Both the position numbers and the translations under genes were made by a program. A stretch of DNA of 62,479 bases from Rhizobium sp. Q54. Its GTDB lineage: Bacteria > Pseudomonadota > Alphaproteobacteria > UBA2966 > CAIVPW01. The notes beneath the pieces were generated by a model. The model was given only the letters and a program-made list of their open reading frames with translations. It did not search any database and had not been told where the DNA came from. The DNA is taken from assembly GCA_945889645.1 (NCBI GenBank), contig CAMDCA010000007.1, forward strand, positions 1-62,479, read 5' to 3'. The stretch's first letter is position 1. Each line of letters opens with the position of its first letter. Shown here piece after piece: positions 8,045 to 18,956 of this stretch.

Positions 8045-8902
8045 ATGCAGGAACCGTTCGATCGCCGCGCCGTGCGGCGCCATCGCGACCGCGCCGCCGC
8101 CACCTTGGCGCGCCACGACTTCCTGTTGCGCGAGGCCGTCGAGCGGTTGGCCGAGCGCCTGAGCGAAGGCGAACGGCACTTCTCGTCTGCCTTGGTACTG
8201 GGCGCGGGCGGCGGCCTGTTGCGCACCGCGATTGCGCCGTTTGCCGACAGCATCCTTGAGGCCGACCTGTCGCTGCCGATGCTCGGCCGCCAGGGCGTGG
8301 TGGCGAGCGAAGAGCTGTTGCCGTTTGCGCCGGCCGCGTTCGATCTGGTGGTCAGCGCCCTGGTGCTGCACTGGGTCAACGACCTGCCCGGCGCGTTGGT
8401 GCAGATCCGCCGCAGCCTACGCCCCGGCGGCCTGTTCCTCGGCACCATGCTGGGCGGCGAGACGCTGCGCGAGTTGCGCGCCGCGCTGCTCACCGGCGAG
8501 GCGGAAGCGCGTGGCGGCGCCAGTCCGCGCGTCGCACCATTCGCCGACGTGCGCGATGCCGGCAGCCTGTTGCAGCGCGTCGGCTTCGAGCGTTCGGTCG
8601 CCGACTTCGACACTGTGCGCGTCACCTACGCCGATCCGGCGCAGCTGATGACCGAGTTGCGCGGCATGGGAGAGACCAATGCGCTGGCCGAGCGCCGCCG
8701 CACTTTCACGCCGCGCGCCACCCTCGCCGCGTCGGCCGAGGCCTATCGCGAGCAGTTCGCCGACAGCGACGGCCGCGTGCGCGCCACGTTCCAGCTGCTC
8801 ACCCTTACTGGGTGGGCAGCACCGCCGCGTACGCCGCCAGAGGCGCCAGCAGGGGAACGTCCGCCGGCGGCAAGAGTGCCGCGTCGATTGCAGCAGGGCT
8901 GA
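8045..8902 (+). CDS. SAM-dependent methyltransferase, NDUFAF5/BioC-like
   Basis: The product is about 285 residues long. It starts with the family word FDRRAVRRHRDRAA, carries a class I SAM fold with VLGAGGGLL, and has LVVSALVLHWVNDLPGAL and SLRPGGLFLGTMLGGETLREL, which place it with the NDUFAF5-like methyltransferases. In eukaryotes NDUFAF5 acts in complex I assembly; the bacterial role is not settled. The gene is divergent from comF. Its last 98 bases overlap the 3' end of mutT on the other strand; the family core ends at TLTGW, so most of the overlap encodes a Pro/Arg tail. Confidence 0.85.
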   Translation: MQEPFDRRAVRRHRDRAAATLARHDFLLREAVERLAERLSEGERHFSSALVLGAGGGLLRTAIAPFADSILEADLSLPMLGRQGVVASEELLPFAPAAFDLVVSALVLHWVNDLPGALVQIRRSLRPGGLFLGTMLGGETLRELRAALLTGEAEARGGASPRVAPFADVRDAGSLLQRVGFERSVADFDTVRVTYADPAQLMTELRGMGETNALAERRRTFTPRATLAASAEAYREQFADSDGRVRATFQLLTLTGWAAPPRTPPEAPAGERPPAARVPRRLQQG

Positions 8903-9224
8903 TCCACTGCAACCGCTGGCCTTCGCGCGGCTGCGGCGTACCGCTCCACACGCGGCACAGGTACAACGGCATCAGCAGGTGAAAATCGGCGTAGGCGTGC
9001 GACGCAAACGTCATCGGCAGCAGCGCGTCTCGGGCCACCGCGATGCCGAGCTCCTCGTCGAGCTCACGCACTAGCGCCGCCTCGGGCGTCTCGCCGTCCG
9101 CAACTTTGCCGCCGGGAAACTCCCACAGACCGGACATCGACTTGCCCTTCGGCCGCTCGGCCAGCAGCACGCGCCGCTCTGCATCGAACAGCGCGGCCGC
9201 GGCGACGAGGACGAGGCGGGTCAC
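8805..9224 (-). CDS. mutT: MutT-type Nudix hydrolase (8-oxo-dGTP diphosphatase)
   Basis: MutT removes oxidised 8-oxo-dGTP from the nucleotide pool. The Nudix box is complete: GGKVADGETPEA followed by RELDEELGI. The GTG start at 9224 gives 139 residues, the usual MutT length, and lies eight bases after the argJ stop; the longer open frame would begin inside argJ. It follows argJ on the same strand, a common alphaproteobacterial pair. The 3' end overlaps the convergent methyltransferase gene by 98 bases. The terminal residues LAPLAAYAAVLP match the family tail, so this overlap is not caused by a wrong mutT stop. Confidence 0.88.
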   Translation of the reverse strand: MTRLVLVAAAALFDAERRVLLAERPKGKSMSGLWEFPGGKVADGETPEAALVRELDEELGIAVARDALLPMTFASHAYADFHLLMPLYLCRVWSGTPQPREGQRLQWISPAAIDAALLPPADVPLLAPLAAYAAVLPTQ

Positions 9225-9232
9225 GCGCGCCG

Positions 9233-10468
9233 CTACGACCGATAGGACGCGTTGATGCGGATGTAGTCGTAGCTGAGGTCGCACGTCCACGCCGTGAACT
9301 TGCCCGCACCGACGCCGACATCGACGAACAGGTCGAGTTCCTGGCCCTTCATGTACTCGGCCACCGGCGCCTCGACGTAGCCCGCCACCACCGCGCCCTT
9401 GGCCGCCACCGGATGCGGGCCGAAGCGGATGGTCAGCTTGTCGCGGTCCGCCTTTTCGCCCGACTTGCCGACGGCGGCGACGACGCGGCCCCAGTTGGGG
9501 TCCTGGCCGTGCAGCGCCGTCTTCACCAGCGGTGAATTGGCGATCGAGAGTGCGATGGTCTTGGCCGCCTTGGTCGAGGCGGCGCCGGACACATGGACTG
9601 CAACGAACTTGGTCGCGCCTTCGCCGTCGCGCACGATCTGTTGTGCCAGGTCGAGCATTGCCTCGCGCAACGCGCGCTTGAAATCGCGCAGGTGCGGATC
9701 GTTCGCCGACTTCACCGCCAGATGCTTGGCACCCTGGCCGGTGGCGAACATCAGCAGCGTGTCCGACGTCGAGGTGTCGGAGTCCACCGTGATGGCATTG
9801 AACGTCGTCGCGTTGATGCTGCTGACCAGCGTCTGCAGCACGTCGCGCGGAATGCGCGCGTCCGTGTAGAAAAACGCGAACAGCGTCGCCATGTCCGGCG
9901 CGATCATGCCGGAGCCCTTGGCGATGCCGTTGATGGTCACCGTCGCCGCGCCGATGCGCGCGCTGCGCGTCACGCCCTTGGCGAACGTGTCGGTGGTGCG
10001 GATGGCGTTGGCGGCGTCTTGCCAGCCAGTGTCGGTTAGCTTGGCGACGGCGCCCGGAATCGCTGCCTCGATGCGATCGACCTTGAGCGGCTCGCCGATG
10101 GTGCCGGTGCTGGCGATGAATACGTCGCTTGCCTTGCAGCCCAGCGCTTTGGCGGTGGCGTCCGCCGTGCGCTTCACCGCCTCGACGCCGGCCTTGCCGG
10201 TGAAAGCGTTGGAGTTGCCGGCGTTGGCAACCAGCACGCGGCCCTGCCCGCGCTCAAGCCGCGCCCGGCACCACAGGATCGGCGCCGACGCGGTCTTGGA
10301 ACGCGTCAGCACGCCGGCGACCTGGGTCTTGGGCGCCGCCTCGATGATCAACAGGTCTGAGCGCTGCTTGTAGCGCACGCCGGATTCGGCCACGGCCAGG
10401 CGGACCCCGGCGATGCGCGGCAGGCTGGGAAACCCGGCGGGAGCGAGCGGCGACGGCGTTGGCGGCAT
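9233..10468 (-). CDS. argJ: Bifunctional ornithine acetyltransferase / N-acetylglutamate synthase
   Basis: ArgJ transfers acetyl from N-acetylornithine to glutamate in the cyclic arginine pathway and can also use acetyl-CoA. The 411-residue precursor has the self-cleavage site KGSGMIAPDMATLF, where Thr195 becomes the N-terminal nucleophile of the beta chain. Other marks are NAGNSNAFTG (82-91), STGTIGEPL and the C-terminal DLSYDYIRINASYRS. The length and both halves are intact. It is followed eight bases later by the GTG start of mutT. The region 10469-10565 upstream shows no gene. Confidence 0.95.
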   Translation of the reverse strand: MPPTPSPLAPAGFPSLPRIAGVRLAVAESGVRYKQRSDLLIIEAAPKTQVAGVLTRSKTASAPILWCRARLERGQGRVLVANAGNSNAFTGKAGVEAVKRTADATAKALGCKASDVFIASTGTIGEPLKVDRIEAAIPGAVAKLTDTGWQDAANAIRTTDTFAKGVTRSARIGAATVTINGIAKGSGMIAPDMATLFAFFYTDARIPRDVLQTLVSSINATTFNAITVDSDTSTSDTLLMFATGQGAKHLAVKSANDPHLRDFKRALREAMLDLAQQIVRDGEGATKFVAVHVSGAASTKAAKTIALSIANSPLVKTALHGQDPNWGRVVAAVGKSGEKADRDKLTIRFGPHPVAAKGAVVAGYVEAPVAEYMKGQELDLFVDVGVGAGKFTAWTCDLSYDYIRINASYRS

Positions 10469-10565
10469 GGAACGGACCCCTGGTCAGGTGCGGGCGGTCT
10501 TGTACTGCCCGGCATCCGGCGCGGCAAGGCGCGGCGGGGACGCCTCGGGGCCGCCCATGGGACGC

Positions 10566-11291
10566 CTAGACCGGCACGTTGGGCCGCAGGATGCACAGCA
10601 CCCCGGTCCAGATCAGCCACACGGTCAGCACCAGGTAGCCGGCCAGCGCGCTAAGGCCAAAGAGGCCCGGATCGAAGGGCACGACCGTCGCCAACCCTTC
10701 CACGACTCCGAGCAGCAAAATCACGCCGCCGATCAGTCCGATCCACGGCAGGGTGCCGCGAAAGCGCGGATGATTGCGCTGCGCCAGCGCAGCGCCAAGC
10801 AGCCAGAAGCCGGTGAGCGTCTGCCCGATGGCCTCGCCGATGCCGACGCCGGCAAACTGATGCAGCGTGAGGAAGGTGGTCTCGATCGAGGCGCGCAGCG
10901 CGCTGTCCGCCGCACTCGCCTGCCATGCCGCGGCCAGACCCGGCACGGCATAGACCCACCGCGACAGGCCGATCGCTTGCGTAATCCCGGCGGCAACGCC
11001 GAGGCCAGCAACGGCGGCGGATGAGTCGCGGGGACGCCGCGTGACCACGGCGACGCCGACGGCGATCGGTGCAAACAGCAGCGCAGCCAGCGCGAACGCT
11101 GCCCAGGTAAGCACTAGTCCGGTGCCACCGGCATTGAACGCCGCCAGGATCGTACCGGGTGGCTGGCGCAGGATGTCTGGGTACTCAAAGCTCGCCGCCA
11201 GCATCGCGTAGGGAACGTTGAATGCGATGGCGAACACGATGAACGCGACGCCGAAGAACTGCGTCAGCCGCACTTCATTCGATCCAGACAT
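10566..11291 (-). CDS. DUF4386-type integral membrane protein
   Basis: The 241-residue product has six or seven hydrophobic segments (for example near 10-30, 50-75, 85-105 and 190-230) and the stretch FEYPDILRQPPGTILAAF, which is typical of DUF4386 proteins. Function is unknown. The ATG at 11291 has a G-rich stretch (GGGGGATG) upstream. It lies on the same strand as, and about 80 bases after, the broken sigma factor remnant, so the two may once have formed a sigma factor / membrane protein unit. That link is inference. Confidence 0.6.
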   Translation of the reverse strand: MSGSNEVRLTQFFGVAFIVFAIAFNVPYAMLAASFEYPDILRQPPGTILAAFNAGGTGLVLTWAAFALAALLFAPIAVGVAVVTRRPRDSSAAVAGLGVAAGITQAIGLSRWVYAVPGLAAAWQASAADSALRASIETTFLTLHQFAGVGIGEAIGQTLTGFWLLGAALAQRNHPRFRGTLPWIGLIGGVILLLGVVEGLATVVPFDPGLFGLSALAGYLVLTVWLIWTGVLCILRPNVPV

Positions 11292-11370
11292 TTCCGCATC
11301 CCCCGCGACATAGAGTGCATCCAGTGTGCGCACTCCACCGGTGCCGGGAGAAGCAGAAAAGCAGCCCGCG

Positions 11371-11684
11371 TCAGTTCGCTCGCCGCTGGCGCAGCGCAGC
11401 TTCCACCCGGTCGGCGAGGGGCTCGCAGCGCGCCCCATCGAACGGAAACAGGTCGGCAAACCCGAGACCGAGTTGCCCGTGCAGCGATCCACGCACCAGC
11501 CCGCGCGCGCGGTGCAGCCGCGTCTTCACGGTCTCCGGCTTGATGGCGAGCAGCGCTGCCGTCTCGGCGACGGAGATCTGCCCGACGTCACGCATCAGGA
11601 ACACGCGCGATAGATGTCGGGGAGCGCGGCAATCGCACTCGCCAGCATGGCCCGCACCTGGGCGGCGGATTCGGTGCGTTTCAT
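11371..11684 (-). pseudogene. Remnant of an ECF sigma factor: region 4 only, with a one-base frameshift
   Basis: Two minus-strand frames join into one sigma-70 region 4. The first starts at ATG 11684 (AGAGG upstream) and reads to SAIAALPDIYRA; the second continues FLMRDVGQISVAETA, then KPETVKTRLHRARGLVRG, ending at 11371. The join near 11604 lacks one base in a CGCGC run, so the first frame stops at TGA 11595. Region 2, which every working ECF sigma factor needs for -10 binding, is absent upstream. The remnant therefore cannot be a normal sigma factor even if the frameshift is a sequencing error. It might survive as a short region-4 protein of about 105 residues. Confidence 0.7.
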
Positions 11685-11729
11685 GGGGGAAACCTCTGAA
11701 TTGGGCGCGTCCGAGCAGCGCCGTCCCCC

Positions 11730-11758
11730 ATTGGATGCGCCGCCGGCGAAAAGGTTCC
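11730..11758 (-). promoter_or_regulatory. ECF-type promoter in front of the sigma remnant
   Basis: Read on the minus strand, GGAACC (11758-11753) and TCCAAT (11735-11730) are 17 bases apart. GGAAC is the usual -35 class read by ECF sigma factors, which often control their own gene. It would start transcription about 40 bases before the remnant's ATG at 11684. No matching ECF element was found for the divergent ferritin-like gene. Confidence 0.45.
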
Positions 11759-11883
11759 CGCGCCGCACATCGACGCCAATGTCAGCCATTTGGGGGCGCC
11801 CTATCGCAACGATAGGTAGACGGGGAGGCCGCGTGACCGCGACCCTCCGCGCCTTGCCAGTATGGGTCCGGAGGACTTTCCAC

Positions 11884-13233
11884 GTGAGCAACGAACAGGA
11901 TCAACTGCGTCGCTACGCAGCCGGCCCGCGCAAGTCCGTGGTGCGCACCAGCGACTCGCCCGGCATCGGACGGCGCACATTTCTCCACGGGGCAGCCACC
12001 CAAGGTCTGGTCGCCGCTGCGGCAGCGATCGCACCGATCGCCGCCGCGGTGCAACACGCCGAAGCGCAGGTCGCGGCGCCGGGCGTGGCGCGTGCTCCCG
12101 TCGTCCTGCGTGAGTTCCGTGATCCGTACATCGAGCTCATCCGCCTGCTGCGCGAGGCGTCCGAGGTCGAGCACGCGTTGATGCTGCAGTACCTGTACGG
12201 CGCGTTCTCGCTTAAGCCGACATATGCGGCGCTGCGCGGCACCGGCGCGCCCAACTCAAACGACTTGCTCGGCATCGCCGTGCAGGAGATGCAGCACCTC
12301 GGCGCGGTGAACCGTCTGCTGGTAGCGCTCGGCGCCGCACCGAACCTGATGCCGCAGGATTTTCCCTACGAGCCGGACATCTACCCGTTCGCGTTCAACC
12401 TGGAGCCGCTAAGCCGGCACAGCCTGGCCAAGTACATCTATGCGGAGGCACCGGCAGGGGCGATGAGCGACCTGCGCCCTCCCGAGTTGCGCGTCGAAAT
12501 CGAAACGGCCCTCGGCCGCGGCGTGCGGACCAACCAGGTCGGCAGCCTGTACGACGCCGTCCTGGCGGCAATGGGCCAATTGGAGGCTGAAAACCGCCGC
12601 CAGCGCCTGCCGCGCGAGGTCGATTTCGGCTATTGGCGCACGCAACTCACCCGCATCAGGTCCGAGGGCGAGCTTGAGCACTATCGCTTCTTCCGCAGCG
12701 TGTTCTCCGGCACCCACACCGCCTTCGGCCTGCGCCTGAACGCCTGGGCGCTGCCAGTCACCCATCCCAACTATCCGGCGCTCGCCGTGCCGACCAACCC
12801 GAGCGCGTTGGCCGGGCACCCGAACCAGATCGCCGAGCCGCGCGCTCTGCAGATGGCCTGGCTGGGCAACTTGCACTACTGGACCGTGCTCGGCCTCCTC
12901 ACCCAGGGCTACAAGACCGAGACACCGGCGTTCATCCACCTGGCCGAAGCACACATGCAGGGGCCGATCGCTTCGATCGCCATGGCCCTGGCGGCGCGCG
13001 GCGCCGGGATGCCCTTCGAGCAACTCAGCATCGGCTATTCCCCGGCCCTCGACGACCAGCAGGCGATCTACTTCTTCACGCGCCTACTGCGCGAGATGCA
13101 GGCAGTGGAATCCGACCTGAAAGGCGACCTGCCCGCGGACTATCCGCGCGGGGTGGCGGCCGCCAGCCTGGAAGAGCTCACGGGATTGTGGGCGGCCACA
13201 CAGAAGCTGCGGGATTTCCGCCTGCGCGGGTAG
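11884..13233 (+). CDS. Tat-exported ferritin-like protein (VioB / iminophenyl-pyruvate dimer synthase type domain)
   Basis: The 449-residue product starts at GTG 11884, nine bases after a strong GGAGG. It has a twin-arginine signal (GIGRRTFLHG, Arg30-Arg31) followed by an Ala-rich helix and cleavage near AEAQVAA. The mature protein begins with a ferritin-like domain: EVEHALMLQYLYGAFSL supplies Glu94-x2-His97 and VQEMQHLGAVNRLL supplies Glu135-x2-His138, the paired ExxH ligands of a di-iron site. This domain is found in VioB-type proteins, which act in pigment synthesis, but no other such genes are near. Substrate is unknown. Export of a folded, metal-loaded enzyme to the periplasm fits the Tat signal. 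It is divergent from the sigma remnant. Confidence 0.75.
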   Translation: MSNEQDQLRRYAAGPRKSVVRTSDSPGIGRRTFLHGAATQGLVAAAAAIAPIAAAVQHAEAQVAAPGVARAPVVLREFRDPYIELIRLLREASEVEHALMLQYLYGAFSLKPTYAALRGTGAPNSNDLLGIAVQEMQHLGAVNRLLVALGAAPNLMPQDFPYEPDIYPFAFNLEPLSRHSLAKYIYAEAPAGAMSDLRPPELRVEIETALGRGVRTNQVGSLYDAVLAAMGQLEAENRRQRLPREVDFGYWRTQLTRIRSEGELEHYRFFRSVFSGTHTAFGLRLNAWALPVTHPNYPALAVPTNPSALAGHPNQIAEPRALQMAWLGNLHYWTVLGLLTQGYKTETPAFIHLAEAHMQGPIASIAMALAARGAGMPFEQLSIGYSPALDDQQAIYFFTRLLREMQAVESDLKGDLPADYPRGVAAASLEELTGLWAATQKLRDFRLRG

Positions 13234-13324
13234 ATGCCGCCGGGCAGGCAAGAGGGGGCGGTTCCCTAGGCCGCCGGGCAGCCCGACCTTGGGCCGGGAA
13301 GCGGCAGACCGGGCCGTCGTTGCG

Positions 13325-13353
13325 TTGACAGGTGGGGGGCTGGCGCTTATCTG
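13325..13353 (+). promoter_or_regulatory. Likely sigma-70 promoter of secA
   Basis: A perfect -35 box TTGACA (13325-13330) is followed 17 bases later by TATCTG (13348-13353), about 45 bases before the secA ATG. Between the ferritin-like gene and this promoter the sequence is G/C-rich and contains a 12-base direct repeat (13236-13247 and 13270-13281) but no gene. Confidence 0.55.
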
Positions 13354-13397
13354 AAGGGAACGTCTTCTCCGGCCCTCCCTCCTTCCCCAGCGGCACC

Positions 13398-16100
<2,703 letters not shown>

Positions 16101-16113
16101 ACATCCAGCTTTC

Positions 16114-16141
16114 TTGCCGCTCCGGGCCGGGATGCTATGAT
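16114..16141 (+). promoter_or_regulatory. Likely promoter of the tandem exported-protein genes
   Basis: TTGCCG (16114-16119) and TATGAT (16136-16141) are 16 bases apart, shortly after the secA stop. Transcription would begin about 100 bases before ATG 16251. The leader contains no obvious gene. Confidence 0.45.
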
Positions 16142-16250
16142 CTTGGCAGGGGGACGCTTCGCTTCTGGTTCGTAGCGCGACACTCGATTTCTCGAGCATC
16201 GCAGCGATGCCGGGGCTTCGACGGCGCTGCGGCGCCAAGCAGCGCAACCG

Positions 16251-17873
16251 ATGGCGCCAGCACAACTCGTACGGCGGCTCCCGAGTCTCATTGCCGCTGG
16301 CACTCTAGCCCTGAGTTTCGCCGCTTCCGCGCAGGAAGCGCCGCGCGGATTCGCGCTGCCGGACGTCGCCGGCATCGTCGCCACCTGGCCGTTCACCGAT
16401 CGCGCCTTCCGCACCGGCGGCGGTGAGGGCGGCAACGGCGCGCAAGAGGCCACCGTCAAGGCGCTGGCCGACGAGATCGCCTACTCCGCGCGCTTCCTGC
16501 CGCGCACGCCGGCCCCGCAAATCACCCTCGACGCCGCCGAGCGGCCGCCACCCGACACGACGTTGTGGCCCGAGGCGATCGCCGCCGACGTGTTCGCGCG
16601 CCCGGCGTCGCGCAATGACGCCGGGCAGTGGAATCTTTCTGCGCGCAGCGACGCCGCGCTGCACCAGGCCAACCGCTCCTCGCTGCTGGCGCTGCGCGGT
16701 GCGATCGAACGCACCGCGCCTGCCGACGTCGCGCTGGTGTGGCCCGACCAGGACATTGTCATCCGCACCGCCGGACGCGCAGTCATCAGTGCGCTGGAAG
16801 CCCGCCTGCGCCAGCGCAATGAGCGCGAGCAGTGCAGCGAGGCGTGGTGCGGGGTGCTCGACGCGGTCGAGAAGAAAGCCGCCGCCGACGCGGCCACCGC
16901 GCCGGTCGAGGATGCCGTCGCCAACTTCTTCTTCGAAGCCGCCGTGGGCGGGACCTACGCCCCCACCACGCGCCAGCAACGCACCGAGCGCAGCGCGCGC
17001 GCCACCGAGCGCGCCGGACTTGGCTTCACGCCGGTCGTCACCACCACCGTGGCCGGCGGCACTCTGCCGTGGGAGATGCGGCTGCTGCTGGCTGCCGTCG
17101 TCGCCGATCTGCGCGAGCTGGAAAGCCCGGTGCCGGCGTGGCCGGTACGCCTGTCGCCCGCCGCCCTCAATAGCCTGCGCGGCCAGCGCGGTAGCCTCGG
17201 CGGGTTCGACCTCGCCGGCGTTTCGGTCACGCGCTACGGCGTCGCCTCTGCCGGCACCAGCGCCGTGTTCGAATTCTCCGGCGCACTGACCTTCGTCGAC
17301 AGCGTCGCGCGCCGCGCTTCGTATTCGGTGATCCTGCGCTTCTCGTTTGAAGGCGACGGCATCGTCGTCGCCGCAGCCGACGTCGCCCCGATCGCGCCCG
17401 AGCGTCCCGCCGTCCACATGGCCTTCGTGGCGGCCACCGAGCTCGGCCGGCTCAACCGCGGCGCCGGCCTTGGCCCCGCGCTTCTGCGCTCGATCGCCGC
17501 CGCCGCCGACCGGCGCGGCACCGGCGTACCGGCCGAGTACTACGCGTTCGCCATCGTCCTCGATCGCGCCAGCTCCGAGGCGCGCGTCGGACTGCGTACG
17601 GCCCTGGAACCGGCCGGCGTTGCCGGCTATCCCGGCATGCCGACGGTGCTCGATTTTGACGGCTGGCGCGTGCTGATCGAGCGCGCGACGTTCGCCCTCG
17701 CCGCCCATCCGGCGTTCCACTTCAAGACGATCTACCAGGCGGCCGCCGACGCGTCGCCCGTGCTGCTGGGCGCCACCTCGACTCTGCTGGGCGCAGCCGG
17801 TGCCGGGACGCTCGCACCGGTGTCGGTGCGCACCTCGCCGCCGGCCGCCTTCCCCAATCGGGTGCGGCCATGA
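16251..17873 (+). CDS. Exported protein of unknown function, first of a paralogous pair
   Basis: The 540-residue product begins with a signal peptide (RRLPSLIAAGTLALSFAASA, cleavage after ASA-Q). I recognise no family. The middle holds WPDQDIVIRTAGRAV and an Arg/Glu-rich helix around CSEAWCGVLDAVEKK. The C-terminal 250 residues resemble the C-terminal part of the next protein: FVDSVARRASYSVILRFSF, then VLDRASSEARVGLRT and VLDFDGWRVLI have clear counterparts there. It is coupled to the next gene by an ATGA overlap, so the two products are probably made together and act together in the periplasm. Role is unknown. Confidence 0.7.
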   Translation: MAPAQLVRRLPSLIAAGTLALSFAASAQEAPRGFALPDVAGIVATWPFTDRAFRTGGGEGGNGAQEATVKALADEIAYSARFLPRTPAPQITLDAAERPPPDTTLWPEAIAADVFARPASRNDAGQWNLSARSDAALHQANRSSLLALRGAIERTAPADVALVWPDQDIVIRTAGRAVISALEARLRQRNEREQCSEAWCGVLDAVEKKAAADAATAPVEDAVANFFFEAAVGGTYAPTTRQQRTERSARATERAGLGFTPVVTTTVAGGTLPWEMRLLLAAVVADLRELESPVPAWPVRLSPAALNSLRGQRGSLGGFDLAGVSVTRYGVASAGTSAVFEFSGALTFVDSVARRASYSVILRFSFEGDGIVVAAADVAPIAPERPAVHMAFVAATELGRLNRGAGLGPALLRSIAAAADRRGTGVPAEYYAFAIVLDRASSEARVGLRTALEPAGVAGYPGMPTVLDFDGWRVLIERATFALAAHPAFHFKTIYQAAADASPVLLGATSTLLGAAGAGTLAPVSVRTSPPAAFPNRVRP

Positions 17874-18943
17874 TACGCGCGATCGTGTCGCTCGCTTTGA
17901 CGGTCGTGCTGCTGACCGCGTGCGCCGCGCCGGAGGAGGCAGCCGCGCCGCCGCCGGCCCCGGTCCTCACACCGGTCGCGCCAATCGCACCGCCGCCCGC
18001 GCCGGTCGTGGTCGAAGCACCACCGCCCGCTCCGGCCCGCGCGCCTGACGTCGTCGCCATCATGCCGGCGATGCCGCCCGCCGCCGTCGTGGTGGACGCG
18101 GGCCCGCCCGTGCCGCCGGCGAAGTATCCGTTGCCCGCGCCACTGGCCACGACCCAGACCAACATGCCGATCGACGCCGTGCGCGTCGCCGCCGCCATCA
18201 TCGATCGCCTGAGCGGCGGCAGCGGGTTGGCCGCCGGTGTGGTGTTCAGCGATGATGCGGGCGCCAAGGTGGACGCCTCGCGCGCCGCATTGCCCGGCTT
18301 GGATTGGCGCGACTCCAAATTGCTGCAGTACGCGCCGGTCGAGTACACGCCGCGCGTCGCGCCGCAGGGCCGCGTCGTCGCCGGTCAGCTCGAGTTCGCC
18401 GACACCCTCGACCGCCGCGCCACGATCCTGTTCTCGGTCGAGTACTCGGTCGCCGACGAACCGATCTCGGTGCTCAACATCGAGATCGCGCCGATCTTCG
18501 CCCTCAATCCCGCCATCGAGTTGTTCGTCGTCGATGCCGCTGACGTGCCGGATATCGCCGGTGCGTTGCGCGCCTCCCACGCCGACCTGTTGAAGCTGGC
18601 GCTCGACAAGAGTGTGCGCTGGCGCGCCGCGCCGCCCGAGGGCCCGCGCGACTGGCTGGTGTTCGCCTTTCTCATGGAACGCGTGTCGCCGTCGTCGCGC
18701 CTCCGCCTCGGCGTCACCGAGCAACCGAACGGCGCCGCGATGTTCGACGCCACGACGCGCGTGCTGGACGACGCCGGCTGGCGCGTCGCCGTCATCCCCG
18801 GCCGCTTCTCGCTCTACAATGCCGGCGTGTGGGCCCGCGCCGAATTCGCGCCGGGCGTCGAAGCAGACCCCGACGCGCGCCAGTTGCGCACCATCGGCCT
18901 GTTCCCGCTGTCCGTGACCACCGCGCGCGCCGACGCGCGCTGA
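17870..18943 (+). CDS. Lipoprotein of unknown function, second of the paralogous pair
   Basis: The 357-residue product has a lipoprotein signal with lipobox LTAC (Cys at about 18), a Pro/Ala-rich spacer to about residue 90, and a folded domain. That domain shares segments with the preceding protein: FADTLDRRATILFSVEYSV, FLMERVSPSSRLRLGV and VLDDAGWRVAVIPGRF line up in the same order. The start ATG overlaps the previous stop (ATGA). The pairing of a soluble exported protein with a membrane-anchored homologue suggests a two-part envelope complex, but no function can be assigned. It is convergent with accA, with a 13-base gap. Confidence 0.7.
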   Translation: MIRAIVSLALTVVLLTACAAPEEAAAPPPAPVLTPVAPIAPPPAPVVVEAPPPAPARAPDVVAIMPAMPPAAVVVDAGPPVPPAKYPLPAPLATTQTNMPIDAVRVAAAIIDRLSGGSGLAAGVVFSDDAGAKVDASRAALPGLDWRDSKLLQYAPVEYTPRVAPQGRVVAGQLEFADTLDRRATILFSVEYSVADEPISVLNIEIAPIFALNPAIELFVVDAADVPDIAGALRASHADLLKLALDKSVRWRAAPPEGPRDWLVFAFLMERVSPSSRLRLGVTEQPNGAAMFDATTRVLDDAGWRVAVIPGRFSLYNAGVWARAEFAPGVEADPDARQLRTIGLFPLSVTTARADAR

Positions 18944-18956
18944 TCGGCCGGGTGGC

